Below are positions 1-8,767 of a stretch of 33,819 nt of DNA, one piece after another. Position 1 is the first letter of the stretch; the number at the start of each line of letters is the position of its first letter. The notes below the pieces were generated by a model that did not search any database, had not been told where the DNA came from, and saw only the letters and a list, made by a program, of their open reading frames with translations. Origin of the DNA: Candidatus Zambryskiibacteriota bacterium (GTDB lineage Bacteria > Patescibacteriota > Minisyncoccia > Phycocordibacterales > WO2-35-19); assembly GCA_003233455.1 (NCBI GenBank), contig QILQ01000052.1:1-33819 (forward strand). Direction: 5' to 3'. Position numbers and translations under genes: made by a program.

Positions 1-24
1 TTCTTCTTTTATTGTTTTTGCCAT
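1..24 (-). CDS. 5' end of a CDS running off the left edge (MAKTIKEE...)
   Basis: Reverse-strand ATG (cat at 22-24) opens a frame to the window edge; only 8 codons visible. Confidence 0.25.
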
Positions 25-126
25 ATGTATTGCCATATACCGAGACTATACCGTCTTCGGTGAAAACCGCCATATGTGTGTGTACATTACCTTTGCATAT
101 TGACATTTACAAAATATGTTTTAATA

Positions 127-154
127 TTGACAAACTTTATCAATAATATATACT
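127..154 (+). promoter_or_regulatory. sigma70-type promoter for the zinc-ribbon gene
   Basis: TTGACA (127-132), 16-bp spacer, TATACT (149-154), about 55 bp upstream of the ATG at 209. A second TTGACA lies just upstream. Confidence 0.6.
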
Positions 155-208
155 GGCATCAGAGTTGGTCTCACGAACCAACACATTTTATAGAAAGGAG
201 CTCAAGAC

Positions 209-403
209 ATGGAGTACTACCGGGAATGCCCCAACTGTGGTAACCAAGAAGAAGGGGAAAGAGTCTGGGAGTGTAAAAACTGTCCTGGTGAGGTGCATTG
301 TGACTCCTGCGAAGGAGACGACAGAAAATGCCCCCATTGCGACGATGATCCAGGACACGGTGGATTCGGCCACAAAATCGTCGGATACATTAAAGACGAC
401 TAA
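209..403 (+). CDS. small multi-CxxC zinc-ribbon/knuckle protein (64 aa)
   Basis: MEYYRECPNCGNQ...CKNCPGEVHCDSCEGDDRKCPHCDDD: repeated CxxC pairs; AAAGGAG ribosome-binding site upstream of the ATG. Confidence 0.7.
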   Translation: MEYYRECPNCGNQEEGERVWECKNCPGEVHCDSCEGDDRKCPHCDDDPGHGGFGHKIVGYIKDD

Positions 404-417
404 TGAGAAGATCAGAC

Positions 418-447
418 AGGGTCGAAGATAATTAAATCTTCGCCCCT
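418..447. terminator. bidirectional intrinsic-terminator-like hairpin
   Basis: AGGG-t-CGAAGAT-aattaa-ATCTTCG-c-CCCT stem (7 bp + 4 bp with one mismatch) between convergent genes, followed by a T-rich tract. Confidence 0.65.
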
Positions 448-451
448 GCTC

Positions 452-1009
452 TTATTTTATGTTGTAAATAAATAATTTATGCTTGTATTTAGATAATTTA
501 TTATCCAAATTTACAACATCAATCAACTTGAGGTTTTTAATTTCAAAATCACATGAGATGATTCGGACATTGTCTTGACATTCTCTTTTAAATTTTTCTT
601 CTAGTTCACTTAAACACTTTGGATAAAGGTAAACATAGATATGAGTAGCATTTTTAATATCAGCGTCAAAAATGTTAGTTTTTTTAATTTCTATCTGTTT
701 AAAATATCGAGATATAAATTTTGCAAGAAAAAAAGGCCACAAAGCTTTTTCAATACCGATAGCTGATATATCGTTAATTCGGGTGACAGCATGACGTAAT
801 ACTCTTCCATCTCCACAACCTAAATCTATTAGGACACTTTTTTTATTTAACCTAAGATTAGATACAATTTCATCAATTATATGCTTTTCAGTACCAATAA
901 ATGGAGCATCTAGAATATATGATTCAATAAAATTTATTATTATCACAAGACAAATGAACAACAATATTAAACCCAAGAAAGTTATAAGAAGTAGTTCGAA
1001 CAATAACAT
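452..1009 (-). CDS. membrane-anchored class I SAM-dependent methyltransferase-like protein
   Basis: N-terminal hydrophobic segment, then VLIDLGCGDGRVLRHA (motif I of class I methyltransferases). Confidence 0.6.
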   Translation of the reverse strand: MLLFELLLITFLGLILLFICLVIIINFIESYILDAPFIGTEKHIIDEIVSNLRLNKKSVLIDLGCGDGRVLRHAVTRINDISAIGIEKALWPFFLAKFISRYFKQIEIKKTNIFDADIKNATHIYVYLYPKCLSELEEKFKRECQDNVRIISCDFEIKNLKLIDVVNLDNKLSKYKHKLFIYNIK

Positions 1010-1114
1010 AATTATATTTATACACTAATTAATAAAGTAAACGAGCGCAACACAATTATCTTAAAAACTAATTTTGATTTGTATTCTAACTTTTTGTTTA
1101 CTTTGTATTAATGT

Positions 1115-1120
1115 TATACT
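1115..1120 (+). promoter_or_regulatory. possible -10 box (TATACT) for the serine recombinase, with TTGTTT at 1094-1099
   Basis: TTGTTT - 15 bp - TATACT directly before an inverted repeat leader; sub-optimal spacing. Confidence 0.35.
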
Positions 1121-1125
1121 AAATA

Positions 1126-1197
1126 CGCACACAACTAAAGAGGAAGCCTTTTTTAATGGCCGTCTCAGTACGATCAAGGTTTCCTTGGTTGTGTGCG
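1126..1197. repeat. inverted repeat CGCACACAAC...GTTGTGTGCG, leader/att-like hairpin upstream of recombinase
   Basis: 10-bp perfect outer arms (1126-1135 / 1188-1197), with imperfect pairing continuing inward (gaggaagcctt / aaggtttcc). Confidence 0.6.
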
Positions 1198-1219
1198 CTG
1201 GGGCGGTCATTTGAGTTAT

Positions 1220-2785
1220 ATGAAATATTTTTTATACGCTAGAAAAAGCACTGATGTTGAAGATAAGCAAGTGATGTCTATTGAAGCACAACTTGCCGAA
1301 CTTCGTGCTGTTGCAAAAAGCGAGAATCTGGAAATTGCGGATGAATTTATAGAAAAAAGAACAGCTAAAATGCCGGGACGTTTTATTTTTAATAAAATGA
1401 TGAGGCAAATTCAAAAAGGTGAAGCCCAAGGAATAATTTGTTGGAAACTTGATCGTTTGGCTCGCAATCCAGTGGATGGAGGACAAATTAGTTGGATGCT
1501 TCAACAAAGTATTATTCAGCATATTCGTATTTATGATAAAAGTTATTATCCTTCCGACAATGTTTTGATGATGTCTGTTGAATTTGGCATGGCTAATCAA
1601 TTTATCCGTGACTTAAGTGTAAATGTAAAAAGAGGATTGCGAGCAAAAGTAAAGCGAGGAGAATTTCCAAGCACCGCTCCAGTTGGATATTTAAATGATG
1701 TAAGAAGAAAAATAATTGTTGTTGATCGTAAAAAATCAAAATTTATTTGCGAAGCGTTTGAATTATATGTTCTTGGAAATTCAACATTTGAAGATATTTC
1801 TAACTTTCTTTTTGAAAAAGGAGTACGAAGTTTGTTTGGTAATAAGTTGCATAAAGACCGAATAAAATGGATTTTCTCCAACACTTTTTATTATGGTCAT
1901 TTTAGATATGGTGGAGAAATTCACGAAGGTAAACACAAGCCAATTATTGAAAAACGACTTTTTGATAAAGTTCAAAAAGTGATGAAAGAAAGAGGTCATC
2001 CAATGAGGGCTGTTATTGAACCAAAACCTTTCTGTGGACTTTTAAGATGTGGCACTTGCAGAATGATGATAACTGGAGAGAATAAAATTAAAAGATGTAA
2101 AAATGGCAATGTCCACAATTATATTTATTATCGTTGCACTAAAAAATCAAAAACGATTAAATGTCTTGAACCACACATCAGAGGAGAAGTTTTAGCAGAA
2201 CAGCTTTCAGAAATTCTTTCAAACTACGCTATGCCATCGCCGTGGGTGAAGGAATTTAACTTTTGTATGAAAAAAGATGAAAACAAGGCAAATCACGAGT
2301 CCAAAGTGATTATAGATAGATTGAGGGATAATGTATCCGTACTCTCGGAAAAAATACAAAGACTTTTGGATATTTATCTCGCTCAAGATATTGATCGAGA
2401 AACTTATCTCAAAGAACGCTCAAAACTTTTCTCTGAAAAGAAAAGTTTTGAAGAGAAAATATCAAGATTAGAAAGAGACGCCACTTCGTGGCTCGAACCT
2501 ATGCAGAAATGGGTTGAAATGGCTTCATTATTGGATGAAATCGCGGAAAGGAACGACCTCTCCTCCAAAAAATCACATCTCCAGAAAATTTTCGGATCGA
2601 ACCTCTCTTTGCACAACAAAAAAGTCCAAGAAAACCCTCCTTTTCCTTATGCGATGCTTCGCACCGCTCGACAAAATTTTTCTCCAAATCAGACAAGTTT
2701 TATTCGTGCTGTGTTCTCCGGTCTAGAACCTTTAGGGGTGAGACCCCATAAGCGTATTATAGCAAATTTTAGTGTCTCATATTGA
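1220..2785 (+). CDS. large serine recombinase (resolvase domain, recombinase domain, zinc ribbon)
   Basis: YFLYARKSTDVEDKQVMSIEAQLAEL catalytic N-terminus, KLDRLARNP, GLLRCGTCRMMITGENK zinc ribbon, C-terminal coiled coil. The ATG at 1220 is preferred over the GTG at 1193, which lies inside the inverted repeat. Confidence 0.9.
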   Translation: MKYFLYARKSTDVEDKQVMSIEAQLAELRAVAKSENLEIADEFIEKRTAKMPGRFIFNKMMRQIQKGEAQGIICWKLDRLARNPVDGGQISWMLQQSIIQHIRIYDKSYYPSDNVLMMSVEFGMANQFIRDLSVNVKRGLRAKVKRGEFPSTAPVGYLNDVRRKIIVVDRKKSKFICEAFELYVLGNSTFEDISNFLFEKGVRSLFGNKLHKDRIKWIFSNTFYYGHFRYGGEIHEGKHKPIIEKRLFDKVQKVMKERGHPMRAVIEPKPFCGLLRCGTCRMMITGENKIKRCKNGNVHNYIYYRCTKKSKTIKCLEPHIRGEVLAEQLSEILSNYAMPSPWVKEFNFCMKKDENKANHESKVIIDRLRDNVSVLSEKIQRLLDIYLAQDIDRETYLKERSKLFSEKKSFEEKISRLERDATSWLEPMQKWVEMASLLDEIAERNDLSSKKSHLQKIFGSNLSLHNKKVQENPPFPYAMLRTARQNFSPNQTSFIRAVFSGLEPLGVRPHKRIIANFSVSY

Positions 2786-2877
2786 CCCGTCATGGTCAGG
2801 GTCATCCAGTAAGAATAAGGGTATTTTAAGGTAATGAGACAAATGAGACATTACAAGGGTGTTTCAGGCATGTCTCA
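2773..2877. repeat. cluster of four TGAGACA/TGTCTCA heptamers
   Basis: TGTCTCA 2773-2779, TGAGACA 2835-2841, TGAGACA 2844-2850, TGTCTCA 2871-2877. Confidence 0.55.
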
Positions 2878-3534
2878 CTTTTTCTCCTCTTCTAAAGGAA
2901 CTACTCGTAAATAATCCATAATCTTATAGCTCTTGAGGTGTTCGTGAGCATCAACAAACTTATACCACGGCTCCGAATGGTACCAATCTTTTCCGTCTTT
3001 TGTCTCTTTTACCATATGCGATTCCACTAGCTTTTTTGGCGGTAAGGTGTCCTTATTATCTTTAATTAGAAAAACTTGCAGATGAACTTTATTGTCGGTA
3101 TTTGTAATATTTCTCGCTTTCAAAATTCCTTTTTTGATCCAGCTATTCAGAGTCGGACCTTTGATATTAAAATAACTTTGGAGATCATATCTTGAATACC
3201 AACTTCCTTTGTTTTTTCCCAAAGTTGCAGGAATTTCTTTTCTATCTATGGCCTTTTGACATGTCATACACTTAATTCCATGTTTGTCATACCAAGAAGC
3301 GGAGTATCTGCAAATAGAACATGAGTAGCCATCACTTTCAAGGTCAAATCCTTTCGGAAATTCCTTGAGCTTCTTTTTCCTTTGTATATCTTTTTTCCAA
3401 AGATCAAAACAAAGTTCGGCTAACCCAGCTAAATTATGTGCCTCCTCAGAGGCTTCCTGCCATGTAAATTTTCTCCCCTTGTTTTTTTCAAGGAGATCCT
3501 TCATCTCTTGGATACGCTCATTTGATAGTTCCAT
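2875..3534 (-). CDS. hypothetical protein with two CxxC pairs and helix-turn-helix-like segment
   Basis: CSICRYSASWYDKHGIKCMTCQ zinc-binding-like; YDLQSYFNIKGPTLNSWIKKGILKA HTH-like. Confidence 0.55.
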   Translation of the reverse strand: MELSNERIQEMKDLLEKNKGRKFTWQEASEEAHNLAGLAELCFDLWKKDIQRKKKLKEFPKGFDLESDGYSCSICRYSASWYDKHGIKCMTCQKAIDRKEIPATLGKNKGSWYSRYDLQSYFNIKGPTLNSWIKKGILKARNITNTDNKVHLQVFLIKDNKDTLPPKKLVESHMVKETKDGKDWYHSEPWYKFVDAHEHLKSYKIMDYLRVVPLEEEKK

Positions 3535-3658
3535 AGTTAATATAATAATGATATTTTTTTGCTTATCAACAAGGCAACCTTGTAAATAAAAATAGGTTGT
3601 ATATACTTAAGAATAAGAAGTATTTTGATACTCATTGCATGCATTGAAATCTGTTCAG

Positions 3659-3867
3659 CTCTCCTCTTCAGAGAGTATAAACCGAAGCAAAACCTGGATA
3701 AAAACGATGTGATGCAACTAGATCAATTTTTAATCTCTCCTCTCCACGAGAGCCGAAAAACTGGAGTTAAACAATTATTGAGTCGTTCTAGAGTGTGAGG
3801 CGATGTGATAAAAGAAATTTTATCTCAACGCTTTGTGTTCTCTGTCGGCTCTTTTTGTTTCCGACAG
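3659..3867 (+). ncRNA. candidate structured non-coding region / leader RNA or cis packaging site
   Basis: Tandem hairpins CTCTC..GAGAG (3659-3675; 3735-3752), each followed by CCGAA..CTGGA and CGATGTGAT (3705-3713; 3801-3809); GATAAAA-GAAA-TTTTATC hairpin (3807-3824); CTGTCGG..CCGACAG hairpin (3842-3867). Confidence 0.45.
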
Positions 3868-3909
3868 AAACAAGTGTCATTGCTTCGAATTAGAAATTAA
3901 TTAAAAGCG

Positions 3910-5238
3910 ATGAATAAATTAAATATTGTATATGTTCCGATCGGTGATCTTCACAAATCGGAAGATAATCCTAGAAAATGGAGTAAGGAAGCGACCGAAC
4001 AGCTCAAAGAAAGTATTAAACGATATGGAATTGTCGATCCTCTTTTGGTAAATTCGGCAGAAACGCGTAAAAACGTGGTTATTGGAGGGCATTTTCGTCT
4101 AACCGTTCTTAAAGAACTGGGGTTCAAGGAAGTACCAGTGGTATATGTAAATATCTCTGATATTGAAAAAGAAAAAGAGCTTAACATTCGCCTCAACAAG
4201 AACACTGGCGAATTTGATTGGGGTCTGCTCTCAAAATTAGATGAGAAGTTTCTGTCTGATATTGGTTTCAGTTCCGAAGAACTTGACGATATCTTTGTGA
4301 TTGAAGACACGCCTGAAGAATTTGATCTTGAAAAAGAACTGGAAAAATTAAAAATTACTGAGATTAAAATCAAGAAGGGCGACATCTATGATCTTAATGG
4401 GAGTCGTCTCGGGTGTGGCGATAGCACCATAGAATCTGACATGATGAAACTAATGGATGGAGCTAAGGCAAATATGTGCTTTACAGACCCACCTTATTTG
4501 TTGGATTATTTGCATGGCAAGACTCGCCATGGCAAAGCAACAGTTGGATTTGGTGCAAAGAAAAATAGACGCTACTTGGAAACCGAATCTCTACCAGATA
4601 ATTTTACCGAATTATGGATGAGTTGTATAGCTAAGATACAAAAACCAGATTTTTCCATTATTATCTTTGAAAATCCTAAAAACTTAAGAACTATCTGGAA
4701 TGAATTAGAAAAGCATTGGAAGTACAGAAACACAATTACTTGGCATCTACCCAACCGCATGCAAGGGTTTTCGGCTAAATATAAATTCTTCAACAAAACA
4801 GATATTGCCCTAGTTGGTTCAAGAGGAAAGATAGAACTCAACTTAGAACCTGAAGAAGAGCTTTTCCAAAATGAGTATGAGAATGCAATTTACGCGACTT
4901 CGGGCAAACCTCATTGGGAAAGTTATGCAAAAGGTAAGAAAATCTGTCCAACAGATTTTATCTCACATGTGGTGGCTGATGAGAAATCTTCGGGTCAAGG
5001 AATCGTATTTGGAACCAAACCAATCGAACTACTTATTCCTTACATAAAAGTTCTAACAAAAAGAAACGACCTTATTATTGAACCATTCGGTGGTAGTGGA
5101 TCAACCCTAATCGCCGCAACTAAAATGAAGCGTTGCTGTTTTCTCATGGAAAAATCTCCAGTCTATGCCGAAGTGATTAAGAATCGCTGGGAAAAACTTA
5201 CTGGTCTAACCGCAAAGAAAATATATGGAAAACAATAA
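3910..5238 (+). CDS. ParB/Srx-like N-terminal domain fused to DNA (adenine) methyltransferase
   Basis: ParB-like VPIGDLHKSEDNPRKWSKEATEQLKESIKRYGIVDPLLVN...VIGGHFRLTVLKELG; methyltransferase motifs CFTDPPYLLDY and IIEPFGGSGSTLIAATKMKR. Confidence 0.88.
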   Translation: MNKLNIVYVPIGDLHKSEDNPRKWSKEATEQLKESIKRYGIVDPLLVNSAETRKNVVIGGHFRLTVLKELGFKEVPVVYVNISDIEKEKELNIRLNKNTGEFDWGLLSKLDEKFLSDIGFSSEELDDIFVIEDTPEEFDLEKELEKLKITEIKIKKGDIYDLNGSRLGCGDSTIESDMMKLMDGAKANMCFTDPPYLLDYLHGKTRHGKATVGFGAKKNRRYLETESLPDNFTELWMSCIAKIQKPDFSIIIFENPKNLRTIWNELEKHWKYRNTITWHLPNRMQGFSAKYKFFNKTDIALVGSRGKIELNLEPEEELFQNEYENAIYATSGKPHWESYAKGKKICPTDFISHVVADEKSSGQGIVFGTKPIELLIPYIKVLTKRNDLIIEPFGGSGSTLIAATKMKRCCFLMEKSPVYAEVIKNRWEKLTGLTAKKIYGKQ

Positions 5239-5656
5239 TAAAAAAGAAAATACAATTGCCATACGGCAAACAAAGGAAAAAGAAGCTGTTTTTGAAGCTC
5301 TAAAAGAAATCCCGATCGTGCAAATGGCTTGTAAAAAAGCGGGTATTGGTCGTGCAACCTATTACCGATGGCTAAAAGAAGACAGAAACTTTCAAAAGCA
5401 GGTAGACAATGCTATGAATCGGGGCTTCGAATACATTAATGACATGGGAGAAGCTCAAGTTATTATACTCATTAAAGAGAAAAAACTACCCGCTATCGCC
5501 TTATGGCTTAAGCATCATCATCCGCACTATGGAGCGAAAGTTGAAATTGAACGTAAAGGAAATATTCAAGAACCTCTCTCTGCCAAACAAGAAGAAATTG
5601 TCAGAAAAGCTCTTCAGGCGGTAAAACCTAAAAAAGCATATGAAAAAGGTAAATAA
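5225..5656 (+). CDS. small terminase subunit-like HTH protein
   Basis: EIPIVQMACKKAGIGRATYYRWLKEDRNFQKQVDNAM HTH; overlaps the upstream methyltransferase by 14 bp and the downstream TerL-like gene. Confidence 0.65.
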   Translation: MENNNKKENTIAIRQTKEKEAVFEALKEIPIVQMACKKAGIGRATYYRWLKEDRNFQKQVDNAMNRGFEYINDMGEAQVIILIKEKKLPAIALWLKHHHPHYGAKVEIERKGNIQEPLSAKQEEIVRKALQAVKPKKAYEKGK

Positions 5657-6656
5657 AAATGAAATTGCTAAAAATATTATCTGTGATCAGCAGATTCGCC
5701 GTACACTCACTCAAAAAAGCTTCTCTTGGTTCATTAAAATATTCTTAAGTGAATATCTTGAATATGATTTTGCTCCATTTCAAGAAGAAATGATGTACTT
5801 GGTAGAAAATGACACACAGCAGATGCTCTCTGTCATGGCTTTCCGAAATTCAGGAAAATCGACCATTCTTAATCTCGGACTTGTGCTGTGGTCAGTCTTG
5901 GGAGTGATGCAAAAAAAGTGCGTAATCATTGTGAGTGGAACACAGGTTCAGGCAAAAAATCACTTTTTAAACATTAAAAGTCAGTTTGAAAATAATAAGC
6001 TACTTGTAAGCGACATGGGACCATTCAAATCAGATGAAAATTTCTGGGGAATGCACAGTCTAGAGTTGCCTCAATTCGGCGCCAAAATTCTTTGTATTCC
6101 AAAAGAGCAAAGTATTAGAGGAATTCGCTATAACGAGCATAGGCCTGATCTCATAATCTGTGATGATGTAGAAGATACTATCTCTGTTGGAAAAGAAAGT
6201 GAAATGGAAGAGGGCTATCATTGGTTTACAAACGAGGTAATTCCGGTAGCGGGTGACAGTGCAAAGATTGTCGTGCTAGGAAATCTGCTCCATGAAAAAT
6301 CTCTTCTCATGAAACTCAAGGACTACGCGGATAAAAATCCAAAGAAGAATATCTTCAGAGCATACCCTATTCTTGATAAGGAAGGCAGGATATTGTGGCC
6401 ACAGAAATTCAACAAAAAGAAAATCAATTCCTTTTTCGAAACAATACCACTGCTAGTGCGGGAAAAAGAATATATGTTAAGGATTGTACCGGAAATGACC
6501 ATTATTTTAGACGATGAAGATGAGGATGAGAACGATTTCCTTGGTCCAGAATTCTACAAACAAACAGCATTCATTAAGAAAATGCAGAGATATGATATAA
6601 ATGTACCGTATATACGAACCTGTGGAATCATTAGAGCAAAACGAATTCCTGGTTAA
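5640..6656 (+). CDS. terminase large subunit-like ATPase; nuclease domain apparently absent
   Basis: Walker-A-like MAFRNSGKSTILNLGL, Walker B LIICDDVEDT; 338 aa, shorter than typical full-length TerL. Confidence 0.7.
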   Translation: MKKVNKNEIAKNIICDQQIRRTLTQKSFSWFIKIFLSEYLEYDFAPFQEEMMYLVENDTQQMLSVMAFRNSGKSTILNLGLVLWSVLGVMQKKCVIIVSGTQVQAKNHFLNIKSQFENNKLLVSDMGPFKSDENFWGMHSLELPQFGAKILCIPKEQSIRGIRYNEHRPDLIICDDVEDTISVGKESEMEEGYHWFTNEVIPVAGDSAKIVVLGNLLHEKSLLMKLKDYADKNPKKNIFRAYPILDKEGRILWPQKFNKKKINSFFETIPLLVREKEYMLRIVPEMTIILDDEDEDENDFLGPEFYKQTAFIKKMQRYDINVPYIRTCGIIRAKRIPG

Positions 6657-6675
6657 TTAATCTCTGTAGACTCTC

Positions 6676-7911
6676 TTATATCTCGAAATCTTTATACCCA
6701 TCAAAATGGGCTTCTGGTGAATTTTCTTTGCCGTAAAAATCAATATACAGTTTCTCTACCTTTTTTCTGGTTTCTGAAGAGTGAGTTGGATCAGCAATTA
6801 TTGCCACACCAAGATAATAATCAAAATATGGTATCAATGATTTTCCAATAGGCCTGTTCATTATTAGTGGACGCATTTTACTAGGAACATTATCTTTAAG
6901 AGAATACAAGTCTTTTTCCATTTTCTTTGCTGCTTTTTTGTATAAATCAGCAAAATCATTAACTGCTAAAACAAGATTAGCTGTTTCTTTGTCAAATTTA
7001 AATATTCTTGGAATGGCTGAATTATATGAAGCATTATTAGACCCCGAATAAGAGAAAAAATATCTTGAATCATCTAGAACAAGATAAAGCTCGCTATTTA
7101 TTGTGAAAAAATCATTTATCCGTAAGTAGTTTGAAAAATCTGCATCATCAATAATCTTTCCAACTGTTAATTCATTACTGGTATATATAATCGGTATAAG
7201 TATTCCGCAACCGTGCATACCTCCTCCGCACAATCCAAACAGATAATATGATACTTCACCGACTTGAATTTTATATATATGATCAAAATTAACTTTTTTG
7301 TAATCCTGGACACCCGCAGATTTTCCATCTTTTGTTATTACAATATGAGTATAATAATCGTCATAATCTATTGCACGTTCCCGCGGTGAAGTAATAGTGA
7401 GTCTGTATTTACCAATATTAATGACGCTTTCTTCTACAGTAGATTTTTTTACACCAGATATATATTGTTTTTTTTCATAACTAGGGTGCCATAAAAATTT
7501 CATGTTCTTACTTGCCCTATTTAATTTTTTGATTTCCGCATCAAATACTCTTCTAGAATCATATAGAGAGTCATAAGATTGATAGAGTAATTCTCTTGTG
7601 ACCAAAACTTGAGGATCAGGTGTTTTTATTTCTTTCTTTGCATTTTTAGTTATGTAGTCGTCATAGATTTTTAAGTCTTCCTCACAATTTTCTGCAAAAT
7701 GTCTTTCTATCTCTACTGGTCCCAAATCTACATCTAGATTCTCTTTAGATAAATCATCATAATGTTGACTCAGGGCTTTTACAGCAATATTCCAATCAAC
7801 ATAGTCATCAGGACAAATTGGATTATTGGATTTATAAAATATATTTATAGACCACACTATAGCTATGAGGATGGCTAGGATCAGAATATTTCTTAATTGT
7901 TCAACTATCAT
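6676..7911 (-). CDS. hypothetical protein with N-terminal transmembrane anchor
   Basis: LRNILILAILIAIVWSINIFYK then a long soluble region; intact 411-codon ORF. Confidence 0.6.
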   Translation of the reverse strand: MIVEQLRNILILAILIAIVWSINIFYKSNNPICPDDYVDWNIAVKALSQHYDDLSKENLDVDLGPVEIERHFAENCEEDLKIYDDYITKNAKKEIKTPDPQVLVTRELLYQSYDSLYDSRRVFDAEIKKLNRASKNMKFLWHPSYEKKQYISGVKKSTVEESVINIGKYRLTITSPRERAIDYDDYYTHIVITKDGKSAGVQDYKKVNFDHIYKIQVGEVSYYLFGLCGGGMHGCGILIPIIYTSNELTVGKIIDDADFSNYLRINDFFTINSELYLVLDDSRYFFSYSGSNNASYNSAIPRIFKFDKETANLVLAVNDFADLYKKAAKKMEKDLYSLKDNVPSKMRPLIMNRPIGKSLIPYFDYYLGVAIIADPTHSSETRKKVEKLYIDFYGKENSPEAHFDGYKDFEI

Positions 7912-7974
7912 ATTAGTTCATATTTTTTACCGAAAGTATTACTATAAAAATAATTATTACTTTTTTTCATAAAA

Positions 7975-8487
7975 TTATAAATGTTTGAGTTTATCGCAAA
8001 AAAGCTGTCCAAAACTACCAAAGCAAATATCATTATCATTCAACATCGCTTCTTTTACTTTTATCCAGTTTACATTAGGGAAATTTTGCTTTTCAAAAAA
8101 CTCCCTAAAATCTTGGATAAAGAAATTGGCGAATTTTTCAAAAGTAGTAAGTCCTCCAGCGCGTTGTGCAATATCCCACGGTCTTGCGTTCATATTACTA
8201 ATGCCGTACTCAATTTTAGGATATAGTGTAATTGATTGAAATTTTGCATATTCATTTTTGAAATAGGTGTACATCACTTGATCAATAAGAACAGTGAATG
8301 CGAGGCAATACAAAAATCGCACAGTATGACGAGGATCAGTTTTAACATGGGACATAGTATCTTCATTCAAATCTTGAATCAGGATATAAATACCATCGCC
8401 CGAATGTTTATGAGCCATTTTTGATTTCGCCATAAATTCAGCAAAGTCAGTGCGGAAATGATCGTAATAATATTCTTTAGGATTCAT
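7975..8487 (-). CDS. hypothetical protein (170 aa)
   Basis: Intact ORF co-oriented with its neighbours; no motif recognised. Confidence 0.55.
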   Translation of the reverse strand: MNPKEYYYDHFRTDFAEFMAKSKMAHKHSGDGIYILIQDLNEDTMSHVKTDPRHTVRFLYCLAFTVLIDQVMYTYFKNEYAKFQSITLYPKIEYGISNMNARPWDIAQRAGGLTTFEKFANFFIQDFREFFEKQNFPNVNWIKVKEAMLNDNDICFGSFGQLFCDKLKHL

Positions 8488-8574
8488 ATTTGTTCAACTT
8501 TTTTATTTGAATTTCTTGAAACAAGATTCTGTTTTTATTTTATAAAGTTCGTCATTATCGCCATTTTTATAATT

Positions 8575-8745
8575 TTATTCATTTTGATTTTCCTTTTTTA
8601 TTTTTTCCTTTAGAAGTTGTTCATATATAAAGTGTATTTTGGAACTGATATCTTGTAATTTAGTTGCATTTCCCTTAACAATTCCAAAAATTCTTATCAA
8701 GGAAAAGAAAATAATAATTCCCAAAAGTATATAGATTGTTGTCAT
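8575..8745 (-). CDS. small single-TM protein (56 aa), not in ORF track
   Basis: My translation: MTTIYILLGIIIFFSLIRIFGIVKGNATKLQDISSKIHFIYEQLLKEKIKKENQNE*; lies between two co-oriented genes. Confidence 0.5.
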   Translation of the reverse strand: MTTIYILLGIIIFFSLIRIFGIVKGNATKLQDISSKIHFIYEQLLKEKIKKENQNE

Positions 8746-8767
8746 TTTTGTTTCTTTAATTTATTAA

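Noticed and set aside
165-431. 88-aa ORF on + strand overlapping the zinc-ribbon gene
   Set aside because: Different frame from the 209-403 ORF, which has a clear RBS, promoter and CxxC motifs.
1232-1999. Antisense ORFs inside the first recombinase (1232-1600, 1597-1884, 1781-1999)
   Set aside because: Low-complexity F/N/S-rich translations opposite a clear recombinase gene; AT-rich antisense artefacts.
3658-3720. Glycine-riboswitch-like similarity (GAGAG...CCGAAG.CAAA)
   Set aside because: Only short fragments resemble the consensus; conserved core stems are not reproduced and the downstream gene is not glycine-related.
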